Below, in pieces: positions 19,606 to 30,451 of a stretch of 64,000 nucleotides of DNA. The position numbers were made by a program, and so were the translations under genes. The DNA lies in contig CAJNOL010001211.1 in the NCBI GenBank assembly GCA_905250125.1, forward strand, positions 1 through 64,000. The letters run 5' to 3'. The number at the start of each line of letters is the position of its first letter. Positions within the stretch are counted from its first letter, which is position 1. The stretch is from Rotaria sordida. Lineage: Eukaryota > Rotifera > Eurotatoria > Philodinida > Philodinidae. Below the pieces are notes generated by a model that saw nothing but the letters and a program-made list of their open reading frames with translations, made no database searches and had not been told where the DNA came from.

Positions 19606-21931
19606 ATAAACACTCAGTTAGCGCAAATGCTTCCGACTACACACATGTTTTATAAAAACATTGGTTTTTAAAGGTTTTTTCGCGCTATCTTTCGTCACAG
19701 AAGTATTTTGAGAGAAACAAAACACATTTAAAACTAACGTGCAAAACTTCATTGAGTGATGTAGAATTTGTCAACCTTTAAAAAATTTTTTCACAGAAAT
19801 TTAGGATATGACATTTTCCATCAATCTTATTTTTGAGTACAAGAAGCTAAGATTTCTATAAAAAAGAAAAATTCGTTTTTGACAGAAAATATGTCTATAT
19901 TCTCAATAGATATTATCCAATGTATTCTAGACGATGAAAACCTCTGTAAATGTCATAAGATGAATTGCTGAAAATTAATCTTGGACAAAATCTCTTTTTT
20001 TCTCTTGTCTGATGACATGATTTTCAAAGAATTTATAATTTAGGAGTTATAAGATAAATTAAAGAAGAGATCTTTTTTTGAAAATTGTATCAATTAGATG
20101 AATTATTTGTTTAATTTGACAAAAAAAAAAAATTTTTTTCTTTTAAATATTTAACTAAATTGAAATAAATGTTTTTCCAGATCAATTTTCAATAATAAAC
20201 ATTGATTCAAATTTTATGAAAACATACTCACAAAATTATTCTTTATGACCCAAACATTAATGATAATAATCATTTTTATAATATATCGAAACTTTTTTGT
20301 TAACTTTTTCTTTTTTTTATTATATGTTATGAATGATTCAAATGCTTTTATACATTATAAAAATAATTAATTATCATAAATAGATTCTTTAGATATCAAA
20401 TAACTTATATTAACAGAATGATTATTTATAAGAAATTTAAACCTCAATCAGCCATATACAAGAATTATTTCTGGAGAATTAGTGAAACATAAGTGATGCA
20501 AAAGATGTTCTCATATAGATAAATAATGAATTAAATCAACACGAAAGAAACCTTAGTACACATATGAATTATTATCTTGAACTATAATGTAGTTCATCTT
20601 GATTTCATCGATAGTTTCTAATTTAACATTTTCTTCTGTTTCATTACATAGAGTAACTTTAGCTCTATTCGCAATCTAGTCCTAACTTTTTTTTTTTCAT
20701 TGATATGATTGTATCGATAAGATCTAATTATAAATTCCTTAATGTTTTTTTTAGAACTAATGTAAATGAATATACATCTATGTTGTACTTTTGTTTACAC
20801 ACACTAGTGTCGATTTTTGTCGGATTCGAATCACATGAACGTATGTAATTCAAGAGGAAAAAAAGGAGCATAGAATAAGTTATGCTTAATCTTCTAGTTA
20901 AACTTTGGAAAAATCATACATATAATCTCGTCGTAGATCTGACATTAAGATTTTATCAGAAATACTGATGTGACATTTAAGATCGTGCATGATTTTTTAT
21001 ATACGAAAAATAAATCCTTATAGCAATACTTATGATAGGATGTTGTTTTTGTTTGAGTAATAAATTATTTAAATAGCTTCTAGTCCAAAAGGTCATTATC
21101 CTCGAAGAAAAGAAAAATACGAATCTATCAAAATGTCAAAAATATAAACAATCATTAAGTTTATGAAATTCTATATATTAAACTTGAAAATTTTTTCTAA
21201 TTATTATTATTTTCTATGAAAAAGAAAAATTATCATCTAATTTATATTTTGAAATAGTAAATAAACTATTCATAATCAATGTTATTTTATTAAAATCAAA
21301 TAATATTGTTGATTTTGTTTTTTTTTAATGATAAGAAGAAATCATTTTTTTCCTTTAATTCATTCTCGAATACTAATTCAATCACAAAAACAAAACAAAA
21401 AACCTAATAGATAAGAAAAGGAATATCAATATTAAGTTAGATCAACTACTACATCAAGAAAAAAAAACAACAATAATTATTAAATAACAATGCACTCTAA
21501 TTTAGAATCAAAACACTTTCTTTTATTAAAAATTTTGTTGTATATGTTTCTAGAATAGTTATATATGATAAATAAAAGGTCAGAGTAGAAAAAAACAAAG
21601 TTTTAGATAGTTGTTTTGACACATGTGCGCATTTGTGTCAACAGAAAGTCTTTCATATATGACATTTCAAACTATGTATTGGCCTTGTACATATGTCTAC
21701 ATGGCATTTCTGATTAGAAATTTAAGGGAAAAATATACTTCATGTAATATTATAATACCAACCCATCTAACAACAATCATACTAATCATTGAACATGTCT
21801 ATGAAATTTTTGAAAGCTAAATAACTAGTTATTTGCAATCTATATATAAATATATATTCTTACCATTCTCTAATTGATCACCCTTTTTTCCTGTATTTGT
21901 ATTTCCCATTATTTCCGTTTAAACTAGTGTT

Positions 21932-21967
<36 letters not shown>

Positions 21968-24607
21968 TATATTGTAAAAGATAAAATATAAAAATGTTTC
22001 GATGAAGTAAAACAGAATAATAAATTTGTATATATATATATATACGTAATATATAATGATAGATAATTAGAAAATGTAGGTAGTATTAACGATGATGTTC
22101 GATGAAATGAAAAAGAAAACGACAACGATTAAACTACGCATTTGAACATGAATGTTAATGAACCGTTGAGTTGCTTCATTATTCAGTCAAGCAAAATGTA
22201 TAAGAATACTAGAAAAAAGAAATAGACATTAAACAGGCCAAAAAATGTAGTATAAAATAAGGATAGAGAAAAGACACAAACACTTAATAATGATAAGAAC
22301 GAATGACAAGAATATTGTATGAATAAATAAATGAGCACAACAGAGACTATGATGTATATATTTGTCGGTTGATTTTAGCATGTTGACTATAGGGATTTGA
22401 ATAGAAGCAATATTATTATATCGATGAAGAGAAACAGAAAGAGAAAAAAAAAATAAAACTTTGAGATTGATTTCTATTTTGCCTCAAACTTTATTCGATA
22501 GTCATGATGCATTGATATCAAATGATTAGGTGAGTATGGAAAGAAACAGATCAACTTACCCGATGGCGATGATATGTGTATTAGTCAAGTAAAAAAAAAA
22601 TATATCGATTAAAAAGCAACATAAAGAATAACATCAATAACAACAACAATCTGCTCGAACACACATACGCATCGTTGCTTTTCTAATACAAAAAACGATT
22701 GTTCATGCGATTTAATGATGAGAATTTTTTTAATGCCAGAAAAACTGATGTCGAGAAAGACAAAAACGACAAAAGAACGCGAAAAAGAAAGACAAAATAC
22801 TACATTCTGTCAGTTCTGATGTCGACACCGATGAGGTTGCCGACACAAAAAAAAAAAAGTTTAAGGAAAAACAATTTAATGACGGCTCAACACACTTTCT
22901 CTCGTCTCCCTATACTTGCATGCTTGTTATAGTAGTTAGTCGTTTGGCAATAGTGGCATTGACATTAGTAGTTTTCTTTCTTCTTCTTCTTCTTCTCCTC
23001 CTCCTCTTATTCTTCTATGTTCGAACTATTTTCCCATAACAAATACACTTGATCTTTTTTTTTTTGTCAGAGTACTTCCCTTTCTAGAGTAGTCTGATTT
23101 TACAAAAACTGATGACGACAATAGAACAGGTAGACAAATAAGTCACCAATCATCAAAAAATAGACAACATTAACACAAGCTAGATTTTCTTCGACCTCGA
23201 TCTAACTAATAGACTCAATTGTTTGATTTTAAAATCGATTCTTCTTATTTTAATCATGAATTAAAAATATTATGGGATTGAAAAACAATTCTCATTCGAC
23301 TAAATATTAAGAAACAATCAGTTAAACTAACAAGATACGACATGAAGAAAAAAAAAACAAATGTATTGCTTAGGTCGTATAGAATTATTTATCTTTCAAA
23401 CAGATGCTACACATACCTAAGAGTGATAATATATAATATGTTTGACATAAAGCAAGTAAAAAGAAAAAGAAGTTTCCTATCAATCTTATTGACAATCACC
23501 AATCCTCTTCTTTTTTTCCTATTCTCCTTTCTTACAATTACCACTTGAATAGAAGAATCATGAATGCATGCATGTGATGAGCTGATCGAATTACTTCTCT
23601 TTTTTTTCTCTCTATCTATCTATTTTCTATGAGAGATCGATATTACTATATTCCGCATGTGCACATTACTAGGACGTACTCAAACTATATATACATATAT
23701 ATATATATGTATATATGCTTGATGGTGCCAGCTGGTTGACATGATAATGAGTCTATATATATAAATAATGTCTTTTTTTTCATATGAAATCGAATGTTTA
23801 CGATGATAATGTACTTTAGTTTTTACTTTTACTTATCTGATTATATAAAAGTTTATTTCAAAGTAGCATCATTATTAAAATAATCGATAGAATTATTATC
23901 GAAAATTTATTTTATATATATTCTGTTTAATCAATCTGATTAATATTAAAATATGCATGTCACTTTAAATGAAAAGAAAAATGTCATTTAAATTGACAAG
24001 TATTATGATTTTCATTTGTTATAATATATATCGACATTAAAATAAATTAATTCTTAAATATAATCGTCTCAAAAACAAAATAATTTTTTTTTCATAGATT
24101 TATTTTATATTAACGAATGGTGTAATCATTTACATTAAATATATGTTGTAGGTAAAATTAGAGATAAATTTCTTATGATCACATGCTTTACTAAACATAG
24201 AATGAAATGAAATAGAAAAGGTAGAAACCTGTAATTATAGCGATCATGTCAACAAGCAGTATATATATAGATGTACGCATTACAATCTAATAAAAAACCC
24301 ATGTCTGAATTGTATTCAACATATGTTCGTACGTACGATTGTAAAAAACAAATGCGATACAAAATATTTTTCGTGTAGAAAAAAAAATACTTGAATGCTT
24401 TTTAATCGATAAAATATCATTTTAAAATGAGTTGGTTGTGAAAATATGGATGAATAGATTAAAATATTGAATGGTTTTGATTTATCTTCAGTCAAATTCT
24501 AATTTTTCCTACAAAATATAAATATCTAGTAGATTCGAAAATTATTCAATCAGATTTTTTTTTCATTGCTATCAACACTAAGAAGAATTCAAATAGTGAT
24601 TTATGCA
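19606..24607. other. Gene-poor 5 kb stretch
   Basis: AT-rich with microsatellites: (AT)n at 21933-21970 and 22028-22044, a CTT/CTC run at 22980-23008, and (AT)n at about 23690-23717. Open frames here are short, low in complexity and without splice context. A donor-like ATCGG|GTAAGT on the minus strand near 22560 could belong to a non-coding first exon of PKA, but this is speculation. Confidence 0.4.
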
Positions 24608-25097
24608 GAGAATTTTACTTCTAAAACGAATTTTCGAAGATGAAAATGATTTACAGCTTTCTGAGGATGGAATCTTTAAAAAATCAAAAAAAATATAAAA
24701 CAAATTTTTCATCTCTTTGAATTACTCAGAATGATTGAGTAAATAAACATCTACAACATGAAATGTCTCCTAGCTCTATATGGTATTTTTTCATCGAAAT
24801 ATATTATCTTACAAAGGGCATAAGAGTCGTTCTTTTTCCTGCTATTTAATTTAGAAATATCATTTTTGTGTTTTCCATAAGATTTATATATCTCAATCAA
24901 AAAATGTCGTAGAGGCCTGGAAGACATTTCATTGTGTAGAGAATTATTTACTCTATCATTCTAGGTAATCTAAACAGAATTTTAGAAGACGAAAAACTTG
25001 GTTTTTGGACGTAAGTGAAGTTAACAAACGATTCGAGTAATTCCAGCAGCAATTGGTTTAGGAAGTATTCCAAGTATTCTTATTTGTATTCTAAATA
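24608..25097 (+). mobile_element. Left half of large foldback element (copy 1)
   Basis: Nearly identical, in direct orientation, to 39525-40010. The match runs from TTCTAAAACGAATTTTCGAA to TATTTGTRTTCTAARTAG with only scattered differences. It keeps the true left terminus (AGAATTTTACTTCTAAAACG), which pairs with the complement of the right end of copy 2. The copy stops abruptly at 25097 where a telomere-like hairpin begins, so the right half is missing. Confidence 0.85.
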
Positions 25098-25148
25098 GGG
25101 TGGGTGTGGGATATGAATAGATCCAGACCAACACCCACACCCACACCC
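25098..25148. repeat. Telomere-like inverted repeat (hairpin)
   Basis: GGGTGGGTGTGGG, a spacer of about 27 bases, then ACACCCACACCCACACCC: two to three TGTGGG-type hexamers followed by the inverse. It starts exactly where the foldback copy 24608-25097 is cut off. TGTGGG is, from memory, the bdelloid telomere repeat. Confidence 0.85.
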
Positions 25149-25317
25149 TTCCGTTCTCCTGTCAACATACGCCCAATATGGTGCCCTCAGACTCCCGCAG
25201 TAGTTCTTTGCAGTAGTAATTGAGCAGCTAGCAGTTCTTGTGCGCATTTAGTAGAAATTGATCATCTTAGGGAATCGAATGGTACCGATTGAGGGCTCCA
25301 GGCTGATGCGTAATAGT

Positions 25318-25640
25318 ATTTTAGGACCCAAAGTATTCCCCGATGGTAGGACTTCAGAAGCCATAAGTATCTCTAATAGTAGGACCTGAGGACCCAAGGA
25401 TACCCTCTATAGTAAGACTTGAAGACCTAAGGGTATCCCTCTCTAATAAAACTTTAGGACCCAAGGGTACTCCTCTATAGTAGGCCTTGAGGGCCGTAGG
25501 GTACTCGCAACAGTAGGACTTGAGGACCTCAGGGTACCTCCAACAGTAAAACTTGAGGACCCTAGAGTATCACCTAACAGTAGATGTTGAGGATCCAAGA
25601 GTACCCCGAATAATGGGACTTGAGGACCCAAGGCTACGAG
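25318..25640. repeat. Degenerate minisatellite, unit about 35 bases
   Basis: About nine units of the form AGTAGGACTTGAGGACCCAA followed by GGGTACCCTCTAT, drifting in length and sequence. GC content is higher than the flanks. The open frame 25443-25739 (minus) is simply this repeat translated. Confidence 0.85.
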
Positions 25641-26925
25641 TTTGGTGACGAGAGACACATACCTGACTGCTACCTCTATTCCTGGGTAACTGGTGACGTA
25701 ACGGTAACTTCCACGCATAGTGGGTGGTTCTTCAGACAAAAAAGTTATTTGTTATTTTTTTGTTATTTATAACAAATAACAAAGAAAGATATTGTTATTA
25801 ATAACAATTACAATAAATGCACACTCCTAATACAGGAATCTCAACACGAACCCAAACTCCGAACCCTTGCACTGAACCAGAACCCCAAACCGTTCGATCC
25901 AAACTCCGAACTTGAGTTCGGGTTCGGTGCATGTCTAGTTGCCTTAATACTTTCAAATAAAATCTATTTGGTTTATTAAGTAATTTAATTAATATTTAAT
26001 GGCACACGATAATATTGTTGTTTATTTAAATTGATTTATCTAAATGATTAAGTGAATCAATAATAACTCGAATGTGTGTATCAGCCATGAGTTGTCTAAT
26101 TCGTGTTCGAAAATAAATGGAGAGCTAAGCAACTACTAGAACTTCGAAAATAATCAAAAAACGGCACTCATGCCGAATTAGAAAAAGATAGCAAAAGATT
26201 TATTTTTATATAATTTATAATTCGAAGAGACGCCCATTGGTGTGGATGTAGGTGAGGACACAATTGGCACTTATAGTCACACTCGCCCAAAACATATGTG
26301 CGCCTTAGAGTGATTATGGTCATTTGATATCTTATCACTGCTAGAGGCGACAGTGGTATTTTGGTCGATCTAGCTCTGTCAGTAACAAGACTAGCGAATT
26401 CGTCGATATTTCTTATCGTTGACATTGAAAAATAGTAGGTGATCGTAGTTACACATCTTGTTTATACCCATAACTACATCCATTTATGTTTTCCCATTTT
26501 CTGTTACACTTGCATGAGTTTTTACACGATCTGAAAATTAGTATATGACGAATATAATGTCATATCCGTAGTAGTAGCTACTTTAGGCGCCACAACTGAG
26601 TATGACACTGGATGTAATGTAAGTTTGTGTTGTGATAAGAATCCAGTAGTGCATGGCCAATAATGTAACGAAAACACGTTACTTTACAACGTATCTCTTT
26701 ATTCTTCGCAGTGTTTTAATAAAGGTGACATGGGAGATAAAACGATCCATCTTTTATGCTTTCTCATCATTGCAGACACAGAAAATAAAGTTACTTATCA
26801 CTTGTAGAACACGTTTTTGTTATCTGGTCTTGTCAACCACAAAATTCTTCTCAGCACTATCGATTATATTCGCTTTTCTGCCTCCGTACCAATCCATATA
26901 CTTTGAAGTATCATCGTACTTTGCT
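25641..26925. other. Intergenic, upstream of NmrA-like gene
   Basis: Contains a TTATTTGTTATT/AATAACAAATAA inverted repeat (25742-25790) and a short GAACCC/CCGAACT-rich patch (25850-25935). The right end of that patch (GTTCGG-GCAT-TCTAG) resembles 60178-60212. From about 26080 base composition is more balanced, like the gene that follows, suggesting a shared history. The frame is open from ATG 26653 into the gene, but its first 91 codons do not resemble the family. Confidence 0.45.
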
Positions 26926-27849
26926 ATGGCTGATAGGAAGCAAGGAATCAAAGTTGTTGTCGCCGGAGGTACAGGTCCTGTGGGACGTACCATAGTCGAT
27001 GCCATTGTTGCTGCCAACAAACATTCTGTTGTAATTTTCTCACGAAAGAAGTCTTCTGAACTCATGGTCAAAGGTGTTATAATTGTTCAAGTGGATTACA
27101 CTGATCACCAAATGCTGGTAACAGCTCTACAAGGCGTTCATACGGTCATTTCATGCATTGGCGATAATGTCGAATCGTGTCGAGATGCACAGTTGAACTT
27201 GCTCAAAGCTTCGATCGAAGCAGGTGTTAAACGCTTCGCGCCATCAGAATGGGCTGGTATGAGTGAGAAGAATATTACCCTCGACTTCTATGCAAAGATC
27301 AAAAAGCCTGTAGTTGATGCAGTCAAAAGATCCGGTATCGAATATACAATGTTCTTAAATGGGTTATTTATGGATTATTTTGCTTTTCCCCAGAAAAGTA
27401 ATCCTTATCTGCCTCCAATGGTTCTTGCCGTTAATATCAATGAGTGCTCTGCATGGTTCGCAGGTACAGGCGATGAACCAGTCAATATGACATTGCTAGA
27501 AGACGTCGCTAAGTTTGTCGTTGCATCGCTCGATCTGGACAAATGGGAACCTTATTCAGGCATTGTCGGTTCTCGAACAAGCTGGAATGAAATCATTCGC
27601 TTGGGAGAAAAAGTACGTGGACAAAAGTTTAATATCAAACGGCAAACAATAGAAGAAATGCTTAGCACGCGCAATCCAAAGCCTACTAGTATCGTCGATA
27701 ATTTATATCAAGAAGCGATGGTTCAGTTTGCGCAAGGTGAAGTCGAATATGAACCGACCTTAAACAAGCGCTTTCCATCAATACAGCCGACCAAGATCGA
27801 CGAGTTCTTACAGAAATGGTGGGGTAATAAACAAGGACAAGTCTTGTAA
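26926..27849 (+). CDS. NmrA/isoflavone-reductase-like NAD(P)-binding protein, intronless
   Basis: Single exon of 307 residues, the usual length of NmrA-type/PCBER-like reductases. The N-terminus has a beta strand KVVVAG and the dinucleotide motif GGTGPVG (residues 14-20). It is followed by VIFSRKK (NADPH-phosphate-type basic patch), a VISCIGD strand, FAPSEWAGMS and the NGLFMDYF substrate-side segment. I chose ATG 26926 because the fold begins there; the frame stays open to ATG 26653. The gene has no introns and visibly higher GC than its intron-rich neighbours, and it sits among telomere-like repeats. Bdelloids are known to carry many such foreign genes in subtelomeric zones, so transfer (fungal or bacterial source likely) is inferred. 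It is intact to TAA at 27847-27849. Exact substrate unknown. Confidence 0.85.
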   Translation: MADRKQGIKVVVAGGTGPVGRTIVDAIVAANKHSVVIFSRKKSSELMVKGVIIVQVDYTDHQMLVTALQGVHTVISCIGDNVESCRDAQLNLLKASIEAGVKRFAPSEWAGMSEKNITLDFYAKIKKPVVDAVKRSGIEYTMFLNGLFMDYFAFPQKSNPYLPPMVLAVNINECSAWFAGTGDEPVNMTLLEDVAKFVVASLDLDKWEPYSGIVGSRTSWNEIIRLGEKVRGQKFNIKRQTIEEMLSTRNPKPTSIVDNLYQEAMVQFAQGEVEYEPTLNKRFPSIQPTKIDEFLQKWWGNKQGQVL

Positions 27850-28633
27850 ATCCAGGTATAGGCCTGATAATGAGATTATTTAACCAAAACATTTTTTAAC
27901 TTCATGCTGATGTAATATGTTGTTTAACTCTAGGCACTTGTTTGTGTTTTTAAATTGATGGGAAGCGAAGCAATAAATAGTTGATCTTATCAGCAACTTT
28001 TATTGGCTTCTTGGAGAGAGAAGTGAGTCCATGGGATTTATACCATGTTGTTAGAGTATTGGTGTAGATGAGGACGAGTCTTCTCTCTACTCATTCATCA
28101 GTTCATCCCATCCAAGTCTTGTTATCCCCATGGATCAGTTGATTGCTAGTATTGTTAATGAATTCGAACATTTTGAATCGATCATCACATTCAGTTTGGC
28201 GGAGATTATGCTCTCCAAGCAGCTAAACACCAGTTGCTGGTTTATTATAATAGTTGTCCCCAAATTCCTTCCTATACGCCATTTATCACATTTCATTGGT
28301 GACAAACATCAGACAAGGACTCAGAGTTAACCGCTTGTTGGTCATTGAATCTTTTCTTTGACTTGCTTCACTACTTTTAGGTACCATACAAACTAGGACG
28401 ATGTCAAATTCTCAACAACTTAAATGAAGAATTCAGAACGTTTTTCTTCGTTCGTTCAAAAACGACTTATCCCAACAAATTAATTCAAAAATTTGAAATT
28501 GAAACTCGATTGGTTCGGAATCAAAATAATTCGTATCTTGGTGTTATCGAGCACACAATGATTGATGTGGTGAAGAGAAGTCTTTGTCAGAGTCGTACCT
28601 TCCAATGAGGACATGACTTTCTGTGGTTTTGGC
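27850..28633. other. Intergenic with hairpin and weak coding-like patch
   Basis: An imperfect hairpin lies at about 28010-28090 (AGAGAGAAGTGAGTCC pairing with GGACGAGTCTTCTCTCT). At 28130-28310 the composition is coding-like and two frames are open in succession (ATG 28130; then FGGDYALQAAKHQLL in another frame), which suggests a frameshifted gene relic. I do not recognise a family and do not call a gene. Confidence 0.35.
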
Positions 28634-28688
28634 TGTGTGTGACGATGAATGTGAGTGTGTATTTTCTGCTACACTCACATTCACACCC
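28634..28688. repeat. Degenerate telomere-like hairpin
   Basis: GTGTGTGACGATGAATGTGA then, after a short spacer, CACTCACATTCACACCCC: the same inverted G-rich/C-rich design as 25098-25148 but more decayed. Confidence 0.6.
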
Positions 28689-28880
28689 CAAATGAAAGTC
28701 AAGTTAGGCATACGGAAGAAGTGAAAAATTAAGAATATTTTTTGCAATAGTTCGAGTATTCTTGCTTATGCAGCGATTTCTCTTCTCTTCATTCCGACTA
28801 CGTGTACGCAAACTAGAATACATTTGTTGCTTTCTTCATCTAACACATGAATCGAATGAGGTGCGAAATAGGAATAACAG

Positions 28881-28953
28881 ACGCCAGTAGTGTAGCGGTT
28901 AGCACTCTTGTCTCATAAGCAAGCGGCCCAGCGTTCGAATCCTGGTTGGCGTT
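28881..28953 (+). tRNA. tRNA-Met(CAT)-like gene or tRNA-derived element
   Basis: Acceptor stem ACGCCAG/TTGGCGT (one G-T pair), TA at positions 8-9, D arm GTG...CAC, and anticodon stem CTTGT/GCAAG with loop CTCATAA give anticodon CAT (28914-28916). The A-box is TGTAGCGGTTAG. The T loop is TTCGAAT (28934-28940), but the T stem has one extra C (28932), leaving a bulge between CCAG and CTGG. No intron; CCA is not encoded. A T5 run follows at 28957. The bulge makes it either a slightly decayed tRNA or the head of a tRNA-derived SINE; I see no clear SINE tail. Confidence 0.6.
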
Positions 28954-28956
28954 GTC

Positions 28957-28961
28957 TTTTT
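28957..28961 (+). terminator. Pol III T-run terminator
   Basis: TTTTT four bases after the tRNA-like 3' end, followed by more T-rich sequence. This is the normal stop signal for RNA polymerase III and fits a transcribable tRNA unit. Confidence 0.55.
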
Positions 28962-29425
28962 CTTTCTTGTACACTGCTGTTTAGAATATTGCGCAATATT
29001 CTCTGTTCTGTGTGCCGGGAGTTGCGACATATTTCGTACGAAGCAATCGAAAGCAACACGTGTTCTATCCTACTCTGAATCTGCCGTTGACTTTGAAGCA
29101 CAACTCGAATTATGCGTTAACTCAGGTGTCTATGAGACCTGTAATATTAGCAATTCCCATTCAATGTCATTGTGGAATTTTTACTTTCTCGAAAAGTCAT
29201 TAAGCAACTTCTCCAAGATTTTTAAGCTGAAATCTATCGTTGATAGATTTTATAATATTTATCAAATATTTGGTCTACCATAAACGGAAGTTTCAATACC
29301 AGTTTCAGAGGAAAATTTTCTTGCAGAAATACGAAAATCATGTGCGATTGCGAAGATGTTGAAAAATAATTCCATTTCCATAGAAAGTCACTCTGGATAT
29401 ATGAAGGAAGTAGAACATCAACAAA

Positions 29426-29493
29426 GGGTGTGGGTGTGGGCGGAATGCCAGTGTTGGTGTGGCTGTCTGTTCTGAAACACCCACACCCACATC
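29426..29493. repeat. Telomere-like hairpin
   Basis: GGGTGTGGGTGTGGG (two exact TGTGGG hexamers), a spacer of about 40 bases that itself contains GTGTTGGTGTGG, then ACACCCACACCCACATCC. Same design as the other G-rich inverted repeats of this zone. Confidence 0.85.
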
Positions 29494-29641
29494 CTCTGTT
29501 CAGAGCGTGGTGTCACATTTTTGAAGACTTAGCAAAAATAAATTTCATCGAATTCATCTTAGAACTTGAGCTGCAAATGTGATCTATATCCTTATTTATA
29601 TCGATTTATCGAACTACCGAGTTAACTTTCATGAGCTTTAA

Positions 29642-30269
29642 CCCTAGTACTACTAGCCTTTTATAAAATATTTGGACGGTTCGCTGAAAATTATATGAAA
29701 AAAGGAAATTTCAATCTACAAGTCACAAGTAAATGAAGAAACACCAGATAAACTAATATTAATTGAAACAATAAAGTGATATATGAAGTTGAATAAAAAA
29801 AAACTATCTCCTTTTATCATAATTTTACAAGTTTTCACTATGAGATCTTGATCTCATTACTCATAAAATATACAGTATGATAGAGAGGTAAGTCATACCT
29901 TTTGATCTACAATGATATATATCATCTACCATGATGATTGGATAGCTCGAAACCTTCCAAACAATGTCTCTAAGTGGATTAGAAATATATATCCACTTAG
30001 ATTAGTGAGTGAGTCATTGGATTATATATTGCAAGTTTTACTTTCTCTCCTTTCTTGTTATATGTTTGTTGTGTACTGAAGACATGGTCTTCTATCAAAA
30101 GTTGGTAATGTTATGGACAATAAATGCATTTCTTTTTAGATTCAACAACGTATATCTATACGTAAGGGATGCTATTTGACTCTAAAAACCAGGAAAAAAA
30201 GGATATTTCTAGTGTATTTTTAAATTTTTGAGCTGGGGTTAAAAATGATCCCCGCTGATAGTACTAGGG
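29642..30269. mobile_element. piggyBac-like MITE flanked by TTAA
   Basis: The ends are inverted repeats: left CCCTAGTACTACTAGCC (29642 on), right ending GGCTGATAG-like then TAGTACTAGGG (to 30269). Both are flanked by TTAA (29638-29641 and 30270-30273), the target duplication of piggyBac elements, and CCC is the usual terminal triplet. The length is 628 bases with no transposase ORF, so it is a non-autonomous element. It holds an internal hairpin (TCTAAGTGGATTAG...CCACTTAGA, 29969-29999). Confidence 0.85.
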
Positions 30270-30403
30270 TTAATATAAATGGAACTTGTTTCTTATTTTT
30301 GTGCAATTATTTCATCGTAAGGATTCACGTTTGATTAGACATATGTAGTATAATAATTTGATTCATTACTTTCTTTTGTCCTACGAACAAATATTTCACC
30401 GAT

Positions 30404-30451
30404 TGTGGGTGTGGGTAAGGATATGATCCACACTACACACTCACACTCAAC
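30404..30451. repeat. Telomere-like hairpin
   Basis: TGTGGGTGTGGG then a short spacer GATATGATCCA and CACTACACACTCACACTCA. The spacer resembles the one at 25110-25125 (GATATGAATAGATCCA), so the two hairpins may be copies of one element rather than independent telomere additions. Confidence 0.75.

Noticed and set aside
21933..22044. Long (AT)n runs as an origin or regulatory site
   Set aside because: Simple microsatellites, common in this AT-rich sequence; no supporting structure.
25443..25739. 98-codon minus-strand frame
   Set aside because: Translation of the 35-base minisatellite; repeat-periodic peptide, no domain.
26168..26425. 85-codon minus-strand frame with CYKCQLC-like cysteines upstream of the NmrA-like gene
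   Set aside because: No recognisable family, no splice context; could be part of an older insert but not supportable as a gene.
28010..28090. Possible hammerhead ribozyme (TGAGGACGAG next to a hairpin)
   Set aside because: The conserved CTGATGA and GAAA core elements are not both present in the required arrangement.
28130..28330. 66-codon frame after the NmrA-like gene
   Set aside because: Coding-like text switches frame halfway (FGGDYALQAAKHQLL in another frame); recorded only as a possible relic.
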